This document shows, piece after piece, positions 7,005-12,755 of a DNA stretch of 35,178 bases. A program made the translations under genes and the position numbers. Under the pieces are notes generated by a model. That model did not search any database, was not told the DNA's origin, and saw nothing but the letters and a program-made list of their open reading frames with translations. The stretch spans positions 1 to 35,178 of the forward strand of contig JACCYQ010000206.1 of the NCBI GenBank assembly GCA_013696395.1, written 5' to 3'. This stretch comes from Chitinophagaceae bacterium. Its GTDB lineage: Bacteria > Bacteroidota > Bacteroidia > Chitinophagales > Chitinophagaceae. The stretch's first letter is position 1, and each line of letters starts with the position of its first letter.

Positions 7005-9014
7005 ATTAATAAAATATATCTCGTTATTTTTTCTCTGCTGTTAATTAGCATAGAGGTTTCTTCGCAAGAAGTTTTACGCCGTATTGAACAAGGGGGCCGG
7101 TCTTTAGGTAACAGGCAGGTAATAGGAGGTGAAGATAATGACAGCCTTCGCCGCAGAAATAAATTTGAAGATTCGCTGACTATTTATTACCGATACCTTG
7201 ATTCTGCAGGGCAATATAAACTGGATTCTTCTTTAAGTGATTTCACTTCCTGGTTTCCTGTACCTGCTCATCATGTTCATTTAGGCAATACGGGTAATGC
7301 AACACAAAGCCTGCTTTTTGAACCCAGCTTACAGCCTGGATGGAATAGCGGTTTCAATAATTATGATGATTATAAATGGAAACTCAGTAAGGTCCGGTTT
7401 TTCAACACCACTCGTCCTTATACAGAACTGGGATATATGGTTGGTAGCAGGGTGGAGCAATTGATTAATGTTTTTCATACGCAAAATATCAAGCCGCATT
7501 GGAATGCTTCAATGGCGTACCGGATGATCAATTCACCGGGCTTTTTTAAAAGCCAAAAGACTAATCATAATAATTATCTTCTCTCTTCATTATACCATGG
7601 TCCTGCAAAAAGGTATCATAATTATTTTGTGTTATTGGCCAATAATATGCAATCGTCCGAAAACGGTGGTATTGTTGATAATAACTTCCTGGATAATCCT
7701 GATTATACAGATCGGTTCAATATTCCTACCAAAATTGGAGGAGATCCGCAGTTCGGCCGCGATTTTTTTGGATCACAGGTTTCCACAGGTAATAAGCAGA
7801 AAGAATTTACTGCATTCATGCGCCAACAATATGACCTGGGGAGAAAAGATTCCCTGGTAACAGACTCAACGGTAATCCCCCTTTTTTATCCCCGGTTAAG
7901 GTTTGAACATTCCATTCAATATAACAAATACAATTATCAGTTCAGGGATGATATTCCGGATTCAACTTATTACCAGGATAACTATAATATTTCGGTTAGT
8001 GGTACTGGTGACTCCGTTATTTTACAGGATCTATGGCACCAGGTAATAAATGATTTTTCAATCTATACTTTTCCCGATGCCAATAATCTGCAGCAGTACC
8101 TGAAAACTGGTCTGAGCATGCAGAATATGCAGGGCTCCTTAAAAAATGGAAAAAGTTCTTTTTTTAACATAATTGGTCATGGTATTTACCGCAATAAAAC
8201 AAGAAATGGTAAATGGGATATTGAAGCCTCAGGTAAACTTTTTTTTACAGGTTTGAATGCAGGTGATTATCATGCATATGGCAGTCTTCAAAGACAATTA
8301 GGCAGCAGGCTGGGATTTTTGAAATTAGGTTTTGAGAACGCTAATAAATCTCCTTCTTTTATTTTTGATAGCCGCAGTCATTTTTACCTGGATGATCAAA
8401 AGGATTTTGATAAAGAAAATATCAGTCATGCATTCGGGGAATATTTCCTGCCTAATTTAAAATTGCAATTGGAAGGACATTATTACCTGGTGAGCAATTA
8501 TACCTATCTGAACGGTTTTTTCAATTTGCAACAAGAATCAAGTCTTTTCAATTTTTTACAGGTATCACTAAAAAAGCAATTTACTATTGGAAAACATTGG
8601 AACTGGTATTCAGATATTTATGTTCAAAAAGAAACGGGTAATGCTCCATTGAATCTACCGCTGTTTTTTACCAGGCAACGCTTTGCGTATGAGGGAAATT
8701 TTGGTTTCAAAAACTTAAATATTTCCATCGGAACTGAAGTTCGGTACCATACCCCTTATAAGGCAAATGGGTATTCTCCAGTTTTATCAAATTACTTTTA
8801 CCAGGATACAACAATCATTACTAACAGGCCTGATGTGGCTGCTTATATGCATTTTCGCATACGGAGTTTTAAGACTTTTATAAGAGCAGAAAACCTGAAT
8901 ACAGCGAGTACTCAGAATGGTTTTGGTTTTACCCGAAACAATTTTACCTCACCGGGGTACCCAACACCCGGAATGATTTTAAGGGTAGGCATTTTTTGGA
9001 CCTTTGTAAACTAA
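7005..9014 (+). CDS. putative porin, outer-membrane beta-barrel; non-ATG start
   Basis: Resembles the Bacteroidota 'putative porin' family of outer-membrane beta-barrel proteins of about 650-700 residues. The first in-frame ATG is at 7437, but the frame is open without a stop back to 6990. The extra part encodes a signal peptide (IYLVIFSLLLISIEVSSQ) and a family-like N-terminal region (EDSLTIYYRYLD, FFNTTRPYTELGYM). I place the start at ATT 7005 (669 residues); CTG 6999 is the alternative, and in-frame stops at 6969 and 6987 exclude anything earlier. A 24-codon ORF (ATG 6935) ends with TAA at 7007-7009, overlapping the ATT, so coupled initiation is possible. Beta-strand-rich repeats end with the aromatic C-terminus FWTFVN, typical of barrels. 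Function beyond outer-membrane residence is unknown. Confidence 0.82.
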   Translation: MNKIYLVIFSLLLISIEVSSQEVLRRIEQGGRSLGNRQVIGGEDNDSLRRRNKFEDSLTIYYRYLDSAGQYKLDSSLSDFTSWFPVPAHHVHLGNTGNATQSLLFEPSLQPGWNSGFNNYDDYKWKLSKVRFFNTTRPYTELGYMVGSRVEQLINVFHTQNIKPHWNASMAYRMINSPGFFKSQKTNHNNYLLSSLYHGPAKRYHNYFVLLANNMQSSENGGIVDNNFLDNPDYTDRFNIPTKIGGDPQFGRDFFGSQVSTGNKQKEFTAFMRQQYDLGRKDSLVTDSTVIPLFYPRLRFEHSIQYNKYNYQFRDDIPDSTYYQDNYNISVSGTGDSVILQDLWHQVINDFSIYTFPDANNLQQYLKTGLSMQNMQGSLKNGKSSFFNIIGHGIYRNKTRNGKWDIEASGKLFFTGLNAGDYHAYGSLQRQLGSRLGFLKLGFENANKSPSFIFDSRSHFYLDDQKDFDKENISHAFGEYFLPNLKLQLEGHYYLVSNYTYLNGFFNLQQESSLFNFLQVSLKKQFTIGKHWNWYSDIYVQKETGNAPLNLPLFFTRQRFAYEGNFGFKNLNISIGTEVRYHTPYKANGYSPVLSNYFYQDTTIITNRPDVAAYMHFRIRSFKTFIRAENLNTASTQNGFGFTRNNFTSPGYPTPGMILRVGIFWTFVN

Positions 9015-9063
9015 GATTGTGTATTTTTTGTGACAATTAGTTTCATCTTTTTTAAATAGATAT

Positions 9064-9071
9064 TATCTTTG
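9064..9071 (+). promoter_or_regulatory. -7 box of the HYC_CC_PP gene
   Basis: TATCTTTG is an exact match to TAnnTTTG and ends 9 nt before ATG 9081. The final TTG of the box (9069-9071) is in frame with the gene and would give a spurious 4-residue N-terminal extension. Confidence 0.65.
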
Positions 9072-9080
9072 GCTTTAGTA

Positions 9081-9467
9081 ATGAAGAAGACAGCTTTATT
9101 TATATTAACCCTTTCTTATCTTTTGTTCACCAGTGGTTTGATCATTAACAGTCACTATTGCATGAATAGGCTTAGTTCTATGGAATTATTTTCCGGTAAA
9201 TCGGACATATGTTCCCAATGCGGTATGGATAATAATGATTTGAATGATTGCTGTCATGACGAGACTACCATAGTGAAACTTCAGGATGATCATTTTGCTT
9301 CATATCATTTATATAAAATAAAAAGTTTTACCCCTGTATTAACTTTAACCCCGGTATTATCCGTAACAGGGAATGCCAGTTTCATTAAATTTAATTCCAG
9401 GTTGGAAAATTCACCGCCTGATAATAAACACCCGGTTTATTTGGTTAACAGAGTCTTTCGTGTGTGA
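9081..9467 (+). CDS. HYC_CC_PP family protein
   Basis: Small exported protein (128 residues) of the HYC_CC_PP family, named for three conserved motifs that are all visible here: SHYC with Cys27, CC at 57-58 in DCCHDE, and SPPDN at 111-115. An additional CxxC pair (Cys44, Cys47) lies between the first two motifs. An N-terminal hydrophobic signal segment covers about residues 4-22. The family has no established biochemical role that I can name; such proteins are found in Bacteroidota and here one heads a run of heavy-metal-associated (HMA) proteins, which suggests metal binding in the envelope (inference). I start at ATG 9081 because the TTG at 9069 lies within the -7 box. It is followed 82 nt later by the cysteine-rich HMA gene. 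Confidence 0.85.
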   Translation: MKKTALFILTLSYLLFTSGLIINSHYCMNRLSSMELFSGKSDICSQCGMDNNDLNDCCHDETTIVKLQDDHFASYHLYKIKSFTPVLTLTPVLSVTGNASFIKFNSRLENSPPDNKHPVYLVNRVFRV

Positions 9468-9549
9468 TACCATTTTCTCCTTCCCTTCGTTTTAGGAAAG
9501 GCTAATTGCCTGTAAATTGTTACATACTTCATTTAAAAAATATATTATT

Positions 9550-10071
9550 ATGAAAGTGATCAAATTGTTTTCTGTATTAACTCTGTTCATTGGAATGGGT
9601 CAATTCAGTTTTGCGCAGGCTGTAAAAGAAACTATAAAGGTTTCTGGTAACTGCGGAATGTGTAAAAATAAAATTGAAAAAGCAGCTAAAACCGCAGGCG
9701 CTACTTATGCTGCCTGGGATGCAGATACTAAACTATTAACGGTAGAATATCAACATACTTCTTCTAATAATGCAAAAATTCAAAAAGCAGTTGCTGCTAC
9801 AGGTTATGATACAAAAGATGTAAAAGCATCTGATGAAGCTTACAACAACCTCCACGGATGCTGCAAATACGAGCGTACCGGGCATGATCATGCAACAGCA
9901 GCTAAAGATGCTTGCTGCGCTGATAAAGAGTGCTGTAAAGATGGTAAATGTGCGGATTGTAAAGACGGCAAATGCGCTGATTGTTGTAAGGATGGCAAAT
10001 GTACTGGCTGTAAAGAAGGTGCATGTACCATGGAAGGGCATAACGGAAAAGACTGTTGCAAAAAATCATAA
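9550..10071 (+). CDS. exported HMA-domain protein with cysteine-rich repeat tail
   Basis: Predicted periplasmic metal-binding protein of 173 residues. A signal peptide (about residues 1-23, ending FSFAQA) is followed by a heavy-metal-associated domain (about 25-95) with metal-binding C35 and C38 in GNCGMCKNKIEKAA. From residue 104 on, a hydrophilic tail holds 16 cysteines in 70 residues, including CC pairs (104-105, 122-123, 128-129, 145-146, 169-170) and three near-repeats of DGKCADC. This looks like a metallothionein-like binding region fused to an HMA domain. Start is ATG 9550; the earlier in-frame TTG at 9517 adds residues before a normal signal peptide. A second HMA gene follows after 17 nt and is probably co-transcribed. 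Candidate ligands are Cu(I), Zn or related soft metals; specificity is unknown. Confidence 0.85.
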   Translation: MKVIKLFSVLTLFIGMGQFSFAQAVKETIKVSGNCGMCKNKIEKAAKTAGATYAAWDADTKLLTVEYQHTSSNNAKIQKAVAATGYDTKDVKASDEAYNNLHGCCKYERTGHDHATAAKDACCADKECCKDGKCADCKDGKCADCCKDGKCTGCKEGACTMEGHNGKDCCKKS

Positions 10072-10088
10072 ATTTTAAAACAGATCAG

Positions 10089-10634
10089 ATGAAAAAAATA
10101 GTATTATTTATTTCAATAGTATTTATAGCTATGCAGGGTGAGGCGCAGTTTTCAAAAGCCTCTCTGCAGGCAAGTGGTTTAACATGTGCCATGTGTAGTA
10201 ACGCCATTTATAAGGCATTAGCAGTTTTGCCATTTGTTTCAGAAGTGAAACCTGATATAAAGAATTCAATCTTTAATATCACATTTAAGGATAATGAGGC
10301 ATTCAGTATTGATGCGTTGCAGGCTGCCGTTGAAGGTGCTGGTTTTTCTGTTGCTAAATTACAGTTAACCGGTCAGTTCAATAATATACCGATCAAAAAT
10401 GATCAGCATACTAAAATCGATGGCCAGGTTTTTCATTTTGTTGATGTAAATGATCAGCAATTGTCAGGTGAAAAAACTATTACCATAGTTGATAAAAAGT
10501 ATGTTACTAATAAAGATTTTAAAAAATTTAGTAATAAAACAACCATGGAATGTTTTCAAACCGGTTTAGCCAGTAGTTGTTGTAAAATAGATGGCATTGT
10601 AGCCAACACGAGAATTTTTCATGTTACACTTTAA
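10089..10634 (+). CDS. exported HMA-domain protein, second copy
   Basis: Predicted exported protein of 181 residues with a signal peptide (about 1-20, ending GEAQ) and one HMA domain whose metal ligands are C33 and C36 in SGLTCAMCSNAIYKAL. The C-terminal half (about 100-181) is a separate region ending with MECFQTGLASSCCKID, which contributes three further cysteines; I do not recognise it as a named domain. ATG 10089 is chosen because translation from it gives a standard signal peptide. The gene begins 17 nt after the cysteine-rich HMA gene and is followed directly by a strong terminator hairpin. It therefore ends the first transcription unit of the metal locus. A role in periplasmic metal capture or delivery is inferred from the domain. 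Confidence 0.85.
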   Translation: MKKIVLFISIVFIAMQGEAQFSKASLQASGLTCAMCSNAIYKALAVLPFVSEVKPDIKNSIFNITFKDNEAFSIDALQAAVEGAGFSVAKLQLTGQFNNIPIKNDQHTKIDGQVFHFVDVNDQQLSGEKTITIVDKKYVTNKDFKKFSNKTTMECFQTGLASSCCKIDGIVANTRIFHVTL

Positions 10635-10641
10635 ATGTAAT

Positions 10642-10672
10642 TGCTCCCGGCAAAAAATCCGGGAGCATTTTT
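10642..10672 (+). terminator. rho-independent terminator after the HMA genes
   Basis: Perfect 9-bp stem TGCTCCCGG (10642-10650) / CCGGGAGCA (10659-10667) with an 8-nt loop, followed by five T residues. It separates the HMA genes from the thioredoxin gene, whose ATG lies only 7 nt further on, so expression of the latter depends on readthrough or on initiation in or near the hairpin. Confidence 0.85.
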
Positions 10673-10678
10673 AAACAA

Positions 10679-11167
10679 ATGATACACAAAAATATTTTCA
10701 TATTAATTACCAGCATTTTTCTGCCATTGGTTATGCTTGCTCAACCAAATTATGGAGAAGAACCTTATGAGATCATTTTGCCCGGTTTAAATGGCGATAC
10801 AGTTAGCCTTTCTTCCTTAAAAGGAAAGGTAGTATTGTTAGATTTTTGGGCTTCCTGGTGTGCACCCTGCAGGGCTGCTAACCGCGATTTTGTGAAATTG
10901 TACAAAAAGCACAAGGATAATGGATTTGAAATTTTAGGCGTCTCATTGGATGATGAAGAAAAGCATTGGCGTAAGGCAGTTACAAAAGATAATATTACAT
11001 GGTTGCAGGTCATTGACCGAGGAGGATGGCAGGCAAAAACCGCGGAAAAATGGAAGCTAATGGCCATTCCTACTAACTATTTGATAAATCAACATGGGAT
11101 TGTGGTTGGTATTGATCTGTTGCCGGGAGAAATCGATAAGGCGCTTAGCCTGTTATTGAAAAAATAA
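10679..11167 (+). CDS. TlpA/ResA-type periplasmic thioredoxin-fold protein
   Basis: Membrane-exported thiol-disulfide oxidoreductase of the TlpA/ResA/AhpC-TSA group, 162 residues. A signal peptide or membrane anchor (about 1-21, ending MLAQ) precedes the thioredoxin fold. The active site is C61-x-x-C64 in FWASWCAPCRAANRD, and the cis-proline region is seen in MAIPTNYLI. Family members reduce or oxidise cysteines of periplasmic proteins, for example apo-cytochromes or copper chaperones. Here two cysteine-rich HMA proteins lie just upstream, making them plausible clients (inference). The gene starts 7 nt after the terminator that ends the HMA genes and the next gene starts 6 nt after it, so it pairs with the downstream outer-membrane gene. 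Confidence 0.9.
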   Translation: MIHKNIFILITSIFLPLVMLAQPNYGEEPYEIILPGLNGDTVSLSSLKGKVVLLDFWASWCAPCRAANRDFVKLYKKHKDNGFEILGVSLDDEEKHWRKAVTKDNITWLQVIDRGGWQAKTAEKWKLMAIPTNYLINQHGIVVGIDLLPGEIDKALSLLLKK

Positions 11168-11173
11168 TTACCA

Positions 11174-11995
11174 TTGTTACGTACGATATTTATTTTCCTT
11201 TTCATAGGAAATTCCTGGTATTTAGGAAGCCAGGAGTTATATATTTTTTCTGAGCCAGCATCCAATATGCCGGCTAAATCAATAACCGCAAAATTGTCAG
11301 CGCAGTTGATGCCCCAGAAATCCACTCTAAAACAGCGATATACACCTGAATGGCAGGTTGGATTCAATGCAAAATTTATGGCGCATTTTGGAACTTCATT
11401 TTCCAACATTTACCAGCAAGGATTAAGCTGGGATGGCGCTTTTGTGTATGGACAATACCGTTTTTTATCCGTTGATGAAGTGCACAAACATTTCAGGATG
11501 GCTGTATTTACCGAAGCTGGACTAAGTAGAGATCACAATGAATTTGATGAAATTAATTTAAGGGGAGATAAAAGTGGAATTAAATTGGGGCTCATCGCTA
11601 CTCAACTCTGGCATAAGATAGCACTATCCGGTACCGTTAGTAATACTCAGGTGTTGCATAGCTCCCGATTTAATAAAGTTTATTATATTCCTAAACGGCA
11701 CTACCAGTCCCTTAATTATTCCTTATCAGCAGGATATTTATTATTGCCCAAAGAATATACCAGTTACAGACAATTGAATGTTAACCTGTATGCCGAATTA
11801 CTGGGACAAAAGTTATTGGATGGAAATAAATATTTTCTTGACCTGGCGCCCGGCTTGCAATTCATTGTTAACAGCAATGCTAAAATAAACCTGGGATACC
11901 GGTTTCAATTGAATGGTAATATGCATCGAATGGGTACTCAAAGTTATTATGTATCTTTTGAGAAAACCTTTTTTAATGCATTGAAAAAGAATTAA
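11174..11995 (+). CDS. outer-membrane beta-barrel-like protein of unknown function
   Basis: Not recognised by name. The 273-residue product from TTG 11174 has a signal sequence (LLRTIFIFLFIGNSWYLGSQ) followed by the segment SEPASNMPAKSI, then alternating polar/hydrophobic strands rich in aromatics (WQVGFNAKFMAHFG, GLSWDGAFVYGQYRF, LNVNLYAELLG). It ends with a typical barrel-like run, YYVSFEKTFFNA. This suggests an outer-membrane beta-barrel. The TTG start is supported by the signal peptide beginning immediately and by the 6-nt spacing from the thioredoxin gene. Its end overlaps the convergent repressor gene by 3 nt. The setting between thioredoxin, HMA proteins, a metal repressor and a TonB receptor suggests a role in metal handling at the outer membrane (inference). 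Confidence 0.7.
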   Translation: MLRTIFIFLFIGNSWYLGSQELYIFSEPASNMPAKSITAKLSAQLMPQKSTLKQRYTPEWQVGFNAKFMAHFGTSFSNIYQQGLSWDGAFVYGQYRFLSVDEVHKHFRMAVFTEAGLSRDHNEFDEINLRGDKSGIKLGLIATQLWHKIALSGTVSNTQVLHSSRFNKVYYIPKRHYQSLNYSLSAGYLLLPKEYTSYRQLNVNLYAELLGQKLLDGNKYFLDLAPGLQFIVNSNAKINLGYRFQLNGNMHRMGTQSYYVSFEKTFFNALKKN

Positions 11996-12660
11996 TCAAT
12001 GTTCTCCACTAAAATATTCCGGGCGGCTTTTTCACTGAGTTGCACGGCTTTTTTTTGGATCAAAACTGATAATGACTGATCATATTCATGTATGTCTGTT
12101 ACCTTAATTTTTATACCTGGTTTAATATTTAGTTTTCCCAGGTAATCCAAAAACGCATCATTTGTTTCTGCAAAACTGATCACTTTCACATTTTCCCCGG
12201 GTTGGCTATTCACTAATGGAATGGTTTGATTGATCTTGATTTTTCCGGTTTTATCCGGTATAGGATCCCCGTGTGGATCAAAATCTGGATGGCCCAGGAA
12301 TTTTTCCAGCCGGTCAACCAAATCATCTGATTCAATATGTTCCAGCTGCTCGGCCAGCATATGCACTTCATTCCATTTAAATTGCAATTTTTCCACCAAA
12401 AAAACCTCCCACAACCTATGCTTACGAATAATCAGCAGGGCCTTCTTCTTGCCTTTATCAGTTAATTGTATGGCTTTGTCTGATCCAATGGCAACCAGTT
12501 TTTTCTCTTTCAGCTTTCTGACCATCTCTAAAACAGTGGCAGGGTTCAATTCCAGCGCTTTTGACAACGCAGTATTGTTTACCTTCTTTAGATCCTTGCT
12601 GCCCAGCTTATACAACATTTTCAGGTAATTCTCTTCCGAATAATGTTCAAAATGCGACAT
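11992..12660 (-). CDS. DtxR/MntR-family metal-dependent transcriptional repressor
   Basis: Iron- or manganese-sensing repressor, 222 residues. The N-terminal winged helix (about 1-65: SEENYLKMLYKLG, TALSKALELNPATVLEMVRK, LTDKGKKKAL) is followed by the metal-binding dimerisation domain (about 66-140: RKHRLWEVFLVEKL, EVHMLAEQLEHIES, GHPDFDPHGDPIP). A C-terminal FeoA/SH3-like domain (about 150-222) completes the long DtxR architecture. I start at ATG 12660 because a -7 box lies only 5 nt upstream; the extension to 12732 would begin inside the promoter region. It is divergent from the TonB-dependent receptor (95 nt between the starts) and convergent with the outer-membrane gene. The divergent receptor is its most likely regulatory target. 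Metal identity cannot be decided from sequence. Confidence 0.92.
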   Translation of the reverse strand: MSHFEHYSEENYLKMLYKLGSKDLKKVNNTALSKALELNPATVLEMVRKLKEKKLVAIGSDKAIQLTDKGKKKALLIIRKHRLWEVFLVEKLQFKWNEVHMLAEQLEHIESDDLVDRLEKFLGHPDFDPHGDPIPDKTGKIKINQTIPLVNSQPGENVKVISFAETNDAFLDYLGKLNIKPGIKIKVTDIHEYDQSLSVLIQKKAVQLSEKAARNILVENID

Positions 12661-12665
12661 AAAAT

Positions 12666-12673
12666 CAAAGATA
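12666..12673 (-). promoter_or_regulatory. -7 box of the DtxR-family gene
   Basis: On the minus strand the sequence reads TATCTTTG, an exact match to TAnnTTTG. Only 5 nt (ATTTT) separate it from the ATG, so the transcript should begin at or next to the start codon. Confidence 0.65.
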
Positions 12674-12695
12674 ATAGGTTTGCCTGAACAATAAA

Positions 12696-12711
12696 ATTTG
12701 GTATCCCAAAT
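12696..12711. promoter_or_regulatory. palindromic candidate operator between dtxR-type gene and TonB receptor
   Basis: ATTTGG-TATC-CCAAAT is a perfect 6-bp inverted repeat with a 4-nt spacer, of the GG...CC type seen in DtxR-like operators. It sits 23-38 nt upstream of the repressor -7 box and 30-45 nt upstream of the receptor -7 box. Related words TTTGGATAT recur at 12720-12728 and 12749-12757. Binding by the adjacent repressor is inferred. Confidence 0.45.
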
Positions 12712-12740
12712 AAAATATTTTTGGATATTCAAATAATTAT

Positions 12741-12748
12741 TATTTTTG
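12741..12748 (+). promoter_or_regulatory. -7 box of the TonB-dependent receptor gene
   Basis: TATTTTTG matches TAnnTTTG exactly and ends 7 nt before the ATG at 12756. A TTTGGATAT word overlaps the region between the box and the start codon, where a bound repressor would block initiation. Confidence 0.6.
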
Positions 12749-12755
12749 TTTGGAT

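Noticed and set aside
9479-9501. Hairpin CCTTCCC...GGAAAGG after the HYC_CC_PP gene
   Set aside because: The stem has an internal C-A mismatch and no T tail follows, so it is not a convincing terminator.
9736-10041. Antisense reading frame of 101 codons opposite the Cys-rich HMA gene
   Set aside because: It mirrors the repetitive cysteine codons of the real gene, has no own promoter or motif, and the sense strand has a signal peptide and HMA domain.
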